From the NCBI GenBank assembly GCA_010672785.1, contig JAAHFX010000002.1, positions 427,268 to 491,267 of the forward strand: a stretch of 64,000 nucleotides of DNA, given 5' to 3'. The translations under genes were made by a program, and so were the position numbers. This DNA comes from Sphaerospermopsis sp. SIO1G1 (GTDB lineage Bacteria > Cyanobacteriota > Cyanobacteriia > Cyanobacteriales > Nostocaceae). Every line of letters starts with the position of its first letter. The first letter of the stretch is position 1. The notes beneath the pieces are model-generated. The model worked only from the letters and a program-made list of their open reading frames with translations. It ran no database searches and was not told the DNA's origin. Shown here in pieces: positions 46,641 to 55,776 of this stretch.

Positions 46641-46693
46641 CAGTTTTCAGTTAACTGTTAACTGACCAATGAAAACTGTTAACTGTTAACTGA
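46641..46693. repeat. TTAACTG heptamers and palindrome downstream of guaA
   Basis: Repeated GTTAACTG units follow the guaA stop, and CAGTTTTC (46643-46650) is the reverse complement of GAAAACTG (46672-46679), so a long hairpin can form. It could act as a terminator as well as being an STRR array. Confidence 0.6.
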
Positions 46694-46710
46694 TGTTGGG
46701 TATCCTTGAC

Positions 46711-46890
46711 TTGACATACCTCCTCGTCCTAAAGGAGCGAGGATTCCTTGACACTTCGCCAGGATGCGCCACAAGTGGTCTTACCGTCCCTCCATGTCCG
46801 TTTAGAGTCTCCCAATGCCCTATGGCGACTATACCTAAATTTTACCATCAAGCCGTCCTAGAAGGACGGGGCTTGTATCCCATTCTTTTG
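46711..46890 (-). mobile_element. Miniature IS200/IS605-type element without transposase
   Basis: Two end hairpins bracket about 180 bp of non-coding DNA. One is CCTCGTCCTAAAGGAGCGAGG (46722-46742), near-perfect with one bulge, and the other CCGTCCTAGAAGGACGG (46853-46869), perfect seven-pair stem. On the minus strand the first is followed by AGGTATGTCAAG, like cyanobacterial IS605 right ends, and the second is preceded by GGGATACAAGCCC, like left ends. GTCAA at 46891-46895 reads TTGAC on the minus strand, a plausible target site. No tnpA or tnpB frame exists inside. Confidence 0.65.
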
Positions 46891-46912
46891 GTCAACCCAA
46901 CTGACGGATATT

Positions 46913-49126
46913 TTAAGGCACTTCAATGGGGATCAAAGAATTTTCTGGTAAATAACTATGGAAACAACCATCATCAGCTAAAACTAAGATTAAGCGTACA
47001 GGATAGTCAGGTGGAACTTGCAAATCTGCCCACGGAATTGCTATTTCTAAACAACTATTAAACGCAACTTGGGCGCGACTGGCGCGGGGATGCCATTGAT
47101 AATGATCTGCTGCTTCTCGAAATAGAATTGTTTGGGCAAGTAAGTTAATTTCTAAATGATGGTGAAATAAATAATTGACTGGTGCCAGATCAGGAACTTC
47201 CGCTAAAGGTGCGGGACTATTAATCATTGGTTGACCAGGATAATACCACAGTAAATTTAACTCTTTGGGTAGTTCTTTTCCTGGTCTGACTCCACTTTTT
47301 AAGTCTACTCGTAAATAAAAATTTAGGTGATCTACTCCGTAAAAAATACGTTGTACTAAACTACTTTGGTGCATTGTTCCTCGTGAACCACCTACTTCTA
47401 TTCTGCCGGCTTTATCCCAGTCTTGTTCATCTCCTGTACCATCAATAATGGGATGAATAAAACTCTCTGGACGATGGTCTACTTTGTTTTCATGTATTTC
47501 TAAAGGTTTGGTTAAATAGGGGGGAATTTGTTCATTTAGAGCTTTATAAATGCCACATAAATGCTCTCGAAATAGTTGATCAAAGATGGCATCTTGATTA
47601 GAAGAATGTCCTTCTCCAAACCACCAAAACCAATCTGATCCTTCCGCAGCATATAAAGCTTCCCATACCTCGGGGTTGTTTTCTTCTGTAGCTTCGGGAT
47701 GTTTTGCTAATATTCTTCTGGCTTGAGTAAGATAGTCCCAAGCACGGTTTTTGACAGGATCGCCGATCCAAGTTGTAAAACTACCATCTACCCATGATCC
47801 GCTGTGCAGTTGTTCACCAGGTATGGTTGCTGTGGCGGGGTATTTGTCTAAAAATTCGGAGACGGTAACAAGTTTGATATTTTCTTGATCACTTAAGCTT
47901 TGATATAAGGTTTCTAGGAAGGGTTTTCCGTCTTGGGGGTAAAATTCCCAGCAGTTTTCACCGTCTAAGGCTATGGTGACTAACCAAGGTTGTTCTGTGG
48001 GGTTTTCTCTTTGTTTTCTGGCGATCGCTTGTAAATGTCCCACTAAGTCTGCTGTTGCTTGCTTGGGCGACATGGAACTATAGGTAAAGCCGATCAAATC
48101 TGATAATCTATGATCTCGAAACACAATAGATAGGTCACCTGCTGGGGTTTGTAGGCGATAAGGACGGTACAATAATTCTGGTTGTTCTACATTTCCCGCT
48201 CCATCTCGATGAAAGAAGTGTTTGAGTGTCCAACCTAATACTGCTTCGTCTGAGCAAATCCACTGAAAACCTTGTTTAATAATATACGGTAAAACTTCTG
48301 GACTAACTGATTGTTCAGAAGGCCATAAACCTCTGGGTACTTGTCCAAACCTTTGTTGATAAAAGTCCCAGGCTTTTTGTAAATGACGGGGTATATCTTC
48401 CATCCATTGAAATCTAGCACTAGGTAGTGTCATATTTGGCACTGCTACCCTGCCAGAATTAGTATCAGCTAAGAGGGGTAAAATAGGGTGAGTGTAGGGT
48501 GTGGTAGTAACTTCTAACTGTCCGGTTTCCTGCATTTTCCGGTGCTGGGGAACAATGCGACTGAGGATTTGTTTTTGTTTAGAATAGATACGTTGGCGAT
48601 CGCTTAAAGTAAAATTTCGATCTTGTTTTAACCAAGTGGCAATTTCTGGATCATCCCAAAACAAAGGATCTATCCAAGCTAAGTTATGCCAAGCTAATAA
48701 GTCACTATAATCCACAGCTTGCCAATTTGCTAAACACCAAGCTTGGCCTTTTTCCTGTCTTTGATGGTACAACTGAGCATAACGAGGATGAGGATCAATT
48801 AAAGTATGGTGATTAGCATCAAAGAAATGTTGAACAATAAATTCTTTCTGTACAGTGGTTAATTGTTCTACGGGTGTCAAACTCGCTGTTAAGTAAGGAT
48901 CAAATGCTGTACCGGCAATATATTCTTCTAACTGCAAAATTAGAGAGGGGACTAAATTTACAGTTTGATGTAACTTGGGATACTTTTCTAACAGTAATAT
49001 TAAATCTAAATAATCTTTAGTACCATGTAATCTAACCCAAGGTAAATGATACTGTTGGTTAGTAGGAGATTTGTAAAGTGGTTGATGTTGATGCCAAATA
49101 AAAGCCACATAGAGAGGATGAGACAT
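46913..49126 (-). CDS. Glycoside hydrolase family 57 protein
   Basis: A 737-residue GH57-type enzyme, a family that acts on alpha-glucans such as glycogen (amylopullulanase and branching enzymes). The N-terminal barrel opens with FIWHQHQPLYK, the nucleophile region is WICSDEAVLGWTL, and the acid Asp region is IALDGENCWEFYPQ. GSWVDGSFTTWIGDP follows. The C-terminal ~180 residues resemble a carbohydrate-binding domain of GH57 enzymes (GTGDEQDWDKAGRIEVGG). No signal peptide is seen, so cytoplasmic glycogen metabolism is likely. Specificity cannot be fixed from sequence. Confidence 0.9.
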   Translation of the reverse strand: MSHPLYVAFIWHQHQPLYKSPTNQQYHLPWVRLHGTKDYLDLILLLEKYPKLHQTVNLVPSLILQLEEYIAGTAFDPYLTASLTPVEQLTTVQKEFIVQHFFDANHHTLIDPHPRYAQLYHQRQEKGQAWCLANWQAVDYSDLLAWHNLAWIDPLFWDDPEIATWLKQDRNFTLSDRQRIYSKQKQILSRIVPQHRKMQETGQLEVTTTPYTHPILPLLADTNSGRVAVPNMTLPSARFQWMEDIPRHLQKAWDFYQQRFGQVPRGLWPSEQSVSPEVLPYIIKQGFQWICSDEAVLGWTLKHFFHRDGAGNVEQPELLYRPYRLQTPAGDLSIVFRDHRLSDLIGFTYSSMSPKQATADLVGHLQAIARKQRENPTEQPWLVTIALDGENCWEFYPQDGKPFLETLYQSLSDQENIKLVTVSEFLDKYPATATIPGEQLHSGSWVDGSFTTWIGDPVKNRAWDYLTQARRILAKHPEATEENNPEVWEALYAAEGSDWFWWFGEGHSSNQDAIFDQLFREHLCGIYKALNEQIPPYLTKPLEIHENKVDHRPESFIHPIIDGTGDEQDWDKAGRIEVGGSRGTMHQSSLVQRIFYGVDHLNFYLRVDLKSGVRPGKELPKELNLLWYYPGQPMINSPAPLAEVPDLAPVNYLFHHHLEINLLAQTILFREAADHYQWHPRASRAQVAFNSCLEIAIPWADLQVPPDYPVRLILVLADDGCFHSYLPENSLIPIEVP

Positions 49127-49154
49127 GAGAATTTATTTATAAGTGTTTGCATTT

Positions 49155-49347
49155 ATTAACTAGGGTTTGCTGAATAAATGTGAAAACTTTACAGGTAAAG
49201 GGTTTTAAACGATGACATGGGAACTTAAAAACCTCGCATTTAATTCCTACTCAAAGGAAAATTGTTCCCATCCAAATCTGGAAACTGCTCCCTATTCCCT
49301 GTTTCCTATCTCCACAACAAGAATTTTTCCGCAAACCTTAACTAATA
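49155..49347. repeat. agggtttgc-type MITE, second copy
   Basis: A 193-bp element ends in ATTAACTAGGGTTTGCTGA and CGCAAACCTTAACTAAT; the reverse complement of the second matches the first at most positions. The interior contains CTTTACAGGTAAAGG, as in the copy at 44551. With the adjoining MITE at 49371 it fills the 409-bp gap between GH57 and the PPC gene. Confidence 0.65.
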
Positions 49348-49370
49348 ATTTGGAATTATCAACGATATCA

Positions 49371-49460
49371 GGACTTACGCAAAAATCTTCCAAAACTCTA
49401 TTCCTCTGTGTTCTCTGCGTTCTCTGCGGTTTGATATTCCATGACTTGTGCGTAAGTCCT
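49371..49460 (-). repeat. aggacttacgc-type MITE, basic subtype
   Basis: A 90-bp element in the reverse orientation to the copy at 32796, with AGGACTTACGCA and TGTGCGTAAGTCCT as perfect 12-base ends. The centre TGTGTTCTCTGCGTTCTCTG has slightly different spacing from its relatives. Confidence 0.8.
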
Positions 49461-49535
49461 AGATATTAGTTTCTCACATCTCAAAGATCAAAGATCAGAA
49501 TTTACAAGTCAACAATCATAATTCAGAGTCATAAT

Positions 49536-50015
49536 TTATTTGACTGGCATCAATTTTGTCACTTTTAACTTGAAATTTCCTATTCCTGTTTCTCCAAAGG
49601 AACGTACACGAACAATGTAATTTCCTGTTTTGGTAATGCGGGTAAATAATAAGGAATTACTTGTTCCATCTGGCCCATCATCATTCTCTGCTACTGTTGA
49701 ACCGTTAGGCGCTAACAGTGTAATAATAGTGTCAAAGTTATCTGAAGATAAATCTATAGCTAAGTTATCACCTTTCTCTAATCTAATACTATAGTCACGA
49801 GCAAATCCACCTTGACCTGTGGGAATATCTTTGATTGTTAACATATCAGTAACTTCCCCACTTTTATTTAAGGGAATTGGTTTATATAAATTTTTATTTT
49901 TATCCCCAGATTGCTTTTCTGCGGCTACTCCTGTATTTATATTGATACCCATAGTTAATATAATTACAGGAATTAAGATTATTCTTGTAATTTTCTGTGT
50001 AAATGTTCTGCTCAT
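49536..50015 (-). CDS. Secreted PPC-domain protein
   Basis: The 159-residue protein has a signal peptide (hydrophobic stretch about residues 10-25, ending TGVAAE) and one pre-peptidase C-terminal (PPC) beta-sandwich: FARDYSIRLEKGDNLAIDL, then FDTIITLLAPNGSTVAENDDG, and LLFTRITKTGNYIVRVRS. PPC domains are usually found on secreted enzymes; here the domain stands alone, so it is probably a small binding or structural exoprotein. It is divergent from nothing and lies 91 bp beyond comF on the same strand. Confidence 0.85.
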   Translation of the reverse strand: MSRTFTQKITRIILIPVIILTMGININTGVAAEKQSGDKNKNLYKPIPLNKSGEVTDMLTIKDIPTGQGGFARDYSIRLEKGDNLAIDLSSDNFDTIITLLAPNGSTVAENDDGPDGTSNSLLFTRITKTGNYIVRVRSFGETGIGNFKLKVTKLMPVK

Positions 50016-50106
50016 AAATTCAAACTTGGTTTTCTCTAGGATTGGTCATAATTGCGTTAATTATAGATTTGCCATCCACATTTTGCCTATCTACTATGAA
50101 CCAAAT

Positions 50107-50763
50107 CTATCTTTTACCCGTTTTTGCTACCGCAGCTACACCTAATACGGAAATGTGATTTTGATTCAATGTGTCTGTAGCAGATTTGACTGTTGCACCT
50201 GTTGTATAAATATCGTCTATTAACAAAACGGGTTGACTGGGAGGAATGCGACTAAAATCAGATCCAAGCACAAAAGCATTTGCTACGTTTTCAATTCTTT
50301 CTTTGCCAGACACATTAAATTGTGCTTGAGTATTTTTTGTTCTGGATAATCCGTTTGCTTTTAATTTTAATCCTGTGATTTCACAAAAACCTTGAGCAAT
50401 GATTTCAGCTTGATTAAAACCCCTGGTTTTCAATTTTTGACTGTGGAGTGGTATTGGTACTATTACAGGGCTTACATTTTTTAGTGTAAAATTTAATAAC
50501 CATTTTTCTCCTAAATACTGACCTAGTAACCGCCCAATTTCTGGGTGGTTTTCATATTTCATGACGGCGATCGCTCTTTTTAATGTTCCCCCATAATTAC
50601 CCCAGGCAAAAACTGGTAAAGGTTCTTTCCAAATGACTTTCGGGTTTTGTAATTCACGACTTTGTAGTTGTTGATTACAGTATTGACAAATGACTTGTGG
50701 TGTAGTTTTTTGACAAATAGGGCAGTTATTTTGCAGAAATAAGTTCAGTAAATTTTTAAACAT
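50107..50763 (-). CDS. comF: ComF family phosphoribosyltransferase-like protein
   Basis: The 218-residue protein has the N-terminal zinc-binding cluster (NNCPICQKTTPQVICQYCNQQL, about 13-34) and a type-I phosphoribosyltransferase domain with the PRPP-binding loop LLIDDIYTTGATVKS near residues 175-189. ComF helps DNA uptake in naturally transformable bacteria, probably together with the ComEC/ComFA machinery. GFNQAEIIAQGF and RTKNTQAQF are typical. Length is normal. Confidence 0.93.
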   Translation of the reverse strand: MFKNLLNLFLQNNCPICQKTTPQVICQYCNQQLQSRELQNPKVIWKEPLPVFAWGNYGGTLKRAIAVMKYENHPEIGRLLGQYLGEKWLLNFTLKNVSPVIVPIPLHSQKLKTRGFNQAEIIAQGFCEITGLKLKANGLSRTKNTQAQFNVSGKERIENVANAFVLGSDFSRIPPSQPVLLIDDIYTTGATVKSATDTLNQNHISVLGVAAVAKTGKR

Positions 50764-50961
50764 AGTTTTTTATCCATTGGTAGGGGAAAACCCCCTGTGG
50801 TTGCACCAAAAATCAGGGTAGGTACGGGGTAAAAAAATTGTACCGGGAATGGGAATCAGAATACCCCGTTGTGTAAGTCAAAAGTTAAAAGTGAAAGAAA
50901 TGGGAACGCAGATGAACGCAGATGAACACAGATAATATATTAGGGTTGTGTTTATTTTTGG

Positions 50962-51080
50962 TTTGGCATGATCTACCTTAATAATTCTTATTGAAATATT
51001 CCCAAAAAAAAGTAACTTGAGGTTTTTAACCCCAAATTAGAGAAAATCACATCACGGAATTTCAAGGATCTTGACTTATG
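50962..51080. repeat. Dispersed ~120-bp repeat, copy 1
   Basis: The sequence from TTTGGCATGATCTACCTTAA to CAAGGATCTTGACTTATGAT is paralleled by 63869-64000, with about three of four bases conserved in alignable parts. Neither copy has an obvious reading frame. It may be a remnant of a larger element. It occupies much of the 413-bp gap between comF and the GNAT gene; the rest contains the AACGCAGATGAACGCAGATG repeat at about 50914-50934. Confidence 0.5.
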
Positions 51081-51176
51081 ATATTCTGTGTAATGTGAAT
51101 AATCCAAGGGGTTGTATTATCAAAAATCCAAAATACCTAAAAATTCAACCCAATAAATATTACAAATTATCATCAA

Positions 51177-51683
51177 TCATCTGCGTTCATTTGCGTCTAT
51201 CTGCGTTCTTTGTTTAACATACACGCGATCGCATCTTTGTGTTTCTACTCCTGTAGCTGGAACATAGCCATTTCGTTCATATAATTGCACTGCTTCTTTT
51301 AAAACACTGGCGGTTTCAATCCAAATTTGTTGAAATTCACGTTTAAATATTGTTTTTTCTAGTTCTTGTAATAAATATTTCCCTAAACCTAAGCTTCTAA
51401 ATTTGGGTAAAATATACATTTTTCTGATTTCTACTGACTTTTTTCCCCGGTTGATGGGATAATATGCCCCCGTACCAATAATTTGATTTTGGTGTTCGAT
51501 TACCCAAAATTCTCCTCCATTTTTTAGGTAATATTCCTCAACTTTTAAGACATCTATGTCTGCTCCTTCTCCTTCCCACCCTAAGCCATATTCTGCTAAT
51601 ACTGTTTTGATGACTTCTGCTGCTGGTTGGCGATCGCTCGGTTGCCAGTCACGAATGATAAAATTTTTGTAGGTTTGTTTCAT
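51177..51683 (-). CDS. GNAT family N-acetyltransferase
   Basis: The 168-residue protein is a single GNAT domain with the acetyl-CoA loop LPKFRSLGLGKYLLQELE (about 92-109) and VQLYERNGYVPA near the end. Substrate is unknown. The last ten or so residues (QRTQIDANERR) are encoded by a copy of the dispersed ACGCAGAT repeat also present at about 50914, so the C-terminus has been rewritten by repeat DNA. The fold should be complete without it. It stands alone on the minus strand. Confidence 0.85.
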   Translation of the reverse strand: MKQTYKNFIIRDWQPSDRQPAAEVIKTVLAEYGLGWEGEGADIDVLKVEEYYLKNGGEFWVIEHQNQIIGTGAYYPINRGKKSVEIRKMYILPKFRSLGLGKYLLQELEKTIFKREFQQIWIETASVLKEAVQLYERNGYVPATGVETQRCDRVYVKQRTQIDANERR

Positions 51684-51750
51684 GTTCTGTTGGAGTGAAA
51701 TTCATGGGGAACAGAAATAACTCATGTTTGGACACATGAGATGTAAATAT

Positions 51751-51841
51751 AGGACTGACGCAAAATCAACTTCAAATAGTGTCATTCCAACGAAAGGAAG
51801 CAATCTTAAACTCCGACGTTTCATTGAAATTCGTAATTCCT
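51751..51841 (-). repeat. 91-bp aggacttacgc-type MITE, second subtype, inverted
   Basis: From AGGACTGACGCAAAATC to TCGTAATTCCT, this is the reverse complement of the subtype at 42624 and 59356, also 91 bp. Immediately downstream, 51911-51958 has a fragment of the basic subtype (AACCACTCCAGGCACAGAGA). Together they fill most of the 361-bp gap upstream of smc. Confidence 0.7.
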
Positions 51842-52044
51842 ATGAGCTTGAAACTCAGAACTAAAGTATCTTATCTTAGCTGTTCCCTGTTCCCTGTTCC
51901 CTATTCCCTTTTTTTAACGAACCACTCCAGGCACAGAGAACACAGAGGGAAGAGGATTTTCTGTAAGATGTTAGTATAGGTTCTTTGTGGAATTGGAATT
52001 AACCCAAAACCTTAAGTCTCAAATCTCAAGAAGTAGCGCCCATA

Positions 52045-55000
52045 ATGGTGCATATTAAGCGTGTTGAACTGACTAATTTTAAATCCTTCGGTGGTACAAC
52101 TTCTGTCCCTTTGCTACCGGGGTGTACTGTTATTTCTGGTCCTAATGGTTCGGGAAAGTCAAATATTTTAGATGCTCTGTTGTTCTGTTTAGGTCTTTCT
52201 AGTTCTAAGGGAATGCGTGCTGATAGGTTACCAGATTTGGTAAATAATACTCAAAGTGCTAAGAAGCGTTCTACTGTGGAAGCTAGTGTGACGGTGACTT
52301 TTGATATTTCAGATATTGTCTCACGCAGAGACGCAGAGACGCAGAGTGAGGAAGTTGAGGAAGTTGAGGAATTAGAATCAGATATTATCTCACGCCAAGA
52401 CGCAAAGTCGCAAAGTGAAGACGCGGAGGAAGTTGGAGAATTAGAAGAAGTTGAAAAAGAAAAGAATAATTCCCAATCACCAGTCACTAATCACCAATCA
52501 CCTGAATGGAGTGTGACTCGACGGTTACGGGTTACTCCCCAGGGTACTTATACTTCTAATTATTATATGAATGGGGTTGGTTGTACTCTGACTCAGTTAC
52601 ATCAGGAGATGGAGAATTTAAGAGTTTACCCGGAAGGTTATAATGTCGTGTTGCAAGGTGATGTGACTAGCATTATTTCTATGAATGCACGGGAACGTCG
52701 GGAGATTATTGATGAGTTGGCTGGTGTTGCTGCTTTTGATAGGAAGATTAATCAAGCTAAGGCAACTTTGGATGAGGTGAAGGAGAAGGAAGATAGTTGT
52801 CGGATTATTGAGGGTGAGTTAACTATACAACGCGATCGCCTTTATCAAGATAAGTTGAAGGCGGAAAAATATCGTGAGTTGAAGAAGGAGTTTCAGGAGA
52901 AGCAGTCTTGGGAGGTTGTTTTATCTTGGCGTTCTCTGCAATCTCAACAGGAAAAGTTGGTAGGGGATATTGAGAAGGGTGATGTTGCGTTGGGTGAGTT
53001 TTCTACTCAGTTGATATCTACAAATACGGAAATTGAACAAAAAAATTCTGCGTTGGAGGTGCTGAATGCACGGGTTAAGTCTTTGGGGGAAGATGAACTT
53101 TTAGCGGTGCAGTCAAATTTGGCAACTCAGGAAGCGGAAAGAAAACAATTGCAACGTCAACAGGGTGAGGTTGAGTCCCATTTGCAGGAAGTTGAAAAAA
53201 GGTTAGGTCAAAGTCGGCAGGAAGTACAACAATATAATCTTGATTTGACACAGGTTCATCAACAACAAAGTTCGGAAAATTCTCAGGTTGATATTTTTAG
53301 AAGTGAACGGGATGTAGCGCGTCAAGAGTTGGAAGTTTCCCGTCAAGTTGCTGCGGAAATTGCTAGTGCTTCGGAAGCTTGGGTACAACAACAAACGGCT
53401 TTAAGTCGGGAAGTGGAAAGTTTATTACAAAAAATTGAACCACAAAGAACTGAGCAAGCTCAATTGAGGGAAAGGAATTTTCAGTTACAGGAATTAATTA
53501 GTGAAGAATCTCAAATTATTGCCGATTTAGAACCGCAATTAGCTGAAAAACAAGCAGAATGCCAAAAATTAGATGCTGATTTTCAAGCTGCTAACAAACC
53601 AATTCAAGATTTAGCAGCAAACTTAGCTGCGACAGATCAGGAATTACAATTACAACAAGATACACAAAAACGTTTATTACAGGAACAACGGGAAAAACAA
53701 CGTCAGTTAGATAGATTGGAAGCACAAACCCAAGCACAGCAAGAATTACAGGGAACTCATGCTAGTAAGGTAGTTTTACAATCTGGTTTACCGGGATTGT
53801 GTGGTTTGGTGGTGGATTTGGGTAAAGTAGAATCTCGTTATCACTCAGCTTTGGAAACTGCTGCGGGTGCAAGATTAGGTCATATTGTTGTCGAAGATGA
53901 TCGGGTTGCTGCAACGGGAATCGAATTATTAAAACAAAAACGGGCGGGAAGAGCAACCTTTCTACCTTTAAATAAAATCAAATCTCCTAAATTTAATCCA
54001 GATTTGACTTTACGTTATGTAGATGGATTTGTAGAATATGCTGTCAATTTAGTAGAGTGCGATCGCAAATATCAGGAAGTTTTCAAATATGTGTTTGGAA
54101 ATACGGTAGTTTTTCAGACATTAGAACAGGCGAGAACTCAAATCGGACTTTATCGGATAGTGACTTTAAGTGGTGAGCTTTTGGAAACTAGTGGTGCTAT
54201 GTCTGGTGGTAGTAGTAGTCAGCGCTCAACTTTGAAATTTGCTACTGATGATGTGCGTGAATCTCAGGAAGTCATTAATTTGAGAACTCGGTTGGTAGAT
54301 ATAGAAAGAGTTTTAGAACGTTGTCTGGAAGCAATTACTAATTTATCTGCTCGTAGTAAACAGCTAAGTTCAGAATTAACCGAATCTAGACAGGGAAAAA
54401 GAGAACAAGAATTATATTTAGAACAATTGAAAAAAGAAGTAAAAACCTTAAACACCCAATTACAAACCACCCGCACTCAACTATCCCAAAATCAAGAAAA
54501 ATTCAACACTGCTCAAACCCGATTGGAAATTTTAGATCGGGAATTACCCGAACAGGAAAATAACCTGCAACAATTAAGACATAATCTTGCTGAGTTAGAA
54601 TCCTCCCAAACCCCCAGTGAATGGCAAGAAATTCAAGCTACCATTAGAAACCAGGAAGCACAATTACAACAAAAAGACAATGCCGTCAGAGAAATAGAAC
54701 AAAGAATCCAAACCTTAGAAAATCAGAAACAACGGTTACAAGAAAAAATAACCGAATCAGAAACCCGAACTATTGAACTTCAACAAGAACAAACCAATCA
54801 AAAAAATCAACTCACCACACTCAACACTCAGCACTCAGCACTCAGCACCGAAATTACAGCCATTCAAACCAAATTAAAACAACTAGAAGAAAATTTAGGA
54901 GAAGAGAAAAAGAAACGAGACACAACAGAACAAGAATTAAGAGAACTAATTCTACGTCAACAGAAACTACAATGGGAAATAGAAAAATTAGAACAAACCC

Positions 55001-55752
55001 AAATCAAACGTAAACAGGATTTAACCGAACTAAAAATCAACTTACAAACCGTAGCTGCTGACTTACCCAACCCCTTACCAGAAGTACCCAACCAAGTTGA
55101 CTTAGAAGAATTACAAAAACAACTCCGCAATTTAGGAAAACGTTTACAGGCAATGGAACCCGTAAATATGTTAGCCTTAACCGATTATGAAATAGTCGAA
55201 GGGCGATTACAAGAACTCACAGAAAAACTCCAAACCCTAGAAGCAGAAAGAACAGAATTATTACTGAGAATTGAAAACTTCACCACTCTACGTCAAGCAG
55301 CATTTAAACAAGCATTTGACGCAGTGAACGAAAACTTCCAATCAATATTTGCTACCCTATCCGATGGTGATGGATACTTACAACTAGATAACCCAGAAGA
55401 TCCCTTTACCAGCGGTTTAAACCTAGTTGCACATCCCAAAGGTAAACCAGTACAACGTCTTGCTTCCATGTCAGGGGGAGAAAAATCTTTAACAGCATTG
55501 AGTTTTATTTTTTCACTGCAAAGATATCGTCCTTCTCCATTTTACGCCTTTGATGAAGTGGATATGTTTTTAGATGGTGCAAATGTGGAAAGATTAGCTA
55601 AAATGATTCAAAAACAAGCACAACAAGCACAGTTTATAGTTGTTAGTTTACGTCGTCCGATGATAGAATCAGCACAGAGAACAATAGGTGTAACTCAGGC
55701 TAGAGGCGCTTATACTCAGGTTTTGGGGATTAAATTGAAATCATCTGAATAA
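52045..55752 (+). CDS. smc: Chromosome segregation protein SMC
   Basis: SMC is the ATPase core of the condensin that organises the chromosome. The 1235-residue protein has the N-terminal head with Walker A GPNGSGKSN (32-40), two long coiled-coil arms, the hinge at about 570-690 (GLCGLVVDLGKVES, GRATFLPLNKI) and the C-terminal head with SMSGGEKSLTALSF and Walker B PFYAFDEVD. Residues about 92-153 are a charged insert between strands of the N-terminal head that other SMCs lack; it is encoded by dispersed repeats. A second repeat-derived patch (TLNTQHSALSTE) lies in the coiled coil near residue 925. The frame is intact. Confidence 0.96.
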   Translation: MVHIKRVELTNFKSFGGTTSVPLLPGCTVISGPNGSGKSNILDALLFCLGLSSSKGMRADRLPDLVNNTQSAKKRSTVEASVTVTFDISDIVSRRDAETQSEEVEEVEELESDIISRQDAKSQSEDAEEVGELEEVEKEKNNSQSPVTNHQSPEWSVTRRLRVTPQGTYTSNYYMNGVGCTLTQLHQEMENLRVYPEGYNVVLQGDVTSIISMNARERREIIDELAGVAAFDRKINQAKATLDEVKEKEDSCRIIEGELTIQRDRLYQDKLKAEKYRELKKEFQEKQSWEVVLSWRSLQSQQEKLVGDIEKGDVALGEFSTQLISTNTEIEQKNSALEVLNARVKSLGEDELLAVQSNLATQEAERKQLQRQQGEVESHLQEVEKRLGQSRQEVQQYNLDLTQVHQQQSSENSQVDIFRSERDVARQELEVSRQVAAEIASASEAWVQQQTALSREVESLLQKIEPQRTEQAQLRERNFQLQELISEESQIIADLEPQLAEKQAECQKLDADFQAANKPIQDLAANLAATDQELQLQQDTQKRLLQEQREKQRQLDRLEAQTQAQQELQGTHASKVVLQSGLPGLCGLVVDLGKVESRYHSALETAAGARLGHIVVEDDRVAATGIELLKQKRAGRATFLPLNKIKSPKFNPDLTLRYVDGFVEYAVNLVECDRKYQEVFKYVFGNTVVFQTLEQARTQIGLYRIVTLSGELLETSGAMSGGSSSQRSTLKFATDDVRESQEVINLRTRLVDIERVLERCLEAITNLSARSKQLSSELTESRQGKREQELYLEQLKKEVKTLNTQLQTTRTQLSQNQEKFNTAQTRLEILDRELPEQENNLQQLRHNLAELESSQTPSEWQEIQATIRNQEAQLQQKDNAVREIEQRIQTLENQKQRLQEKITESETRTIELQQEQTNQKNQLTTLNTQHSALSTEITAIQTKLKQLEENLGEEKKKRDTTEQELRELILRQQKLQWEIEKLEQTQIKRKQDLTELKINLQTVAADLPNPLPEVPNQVDLEELQKQLRNLGKRLQAMEPVNMLALTDYEIVEGRLQELTEKLQTLEAERTELLLRIENFTTLRQAAFKQAFDAVNENFQSIFATLSDGDGYLQLDNPEDPFTSGLNLVAHPKGKPVQRLASMSGGEKSLTALSFIFSLQRYRPSPFYAFDEVDMFLDGANVERLAKMIQKQAQQAQFIVVSLRRPMIESAQRTIGVTQARGAYTQVLGIKLKSSE

Positions 55753-55776
55753 TTGAAGCCGTTAATTGATAAGCAA

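Noticed and set aside
46693..47061. 122-codon plus-strand frame downstream of guaA
   Set aside because: It runs through the IS605-like miniature element and into the antisense of the GH57 gene; no protein family fits.
51779..51979. 66-codon frame upstream of smc
   Set aside because: It consists of MITE pieces and TTCCCTGTTCCC-type repeats.
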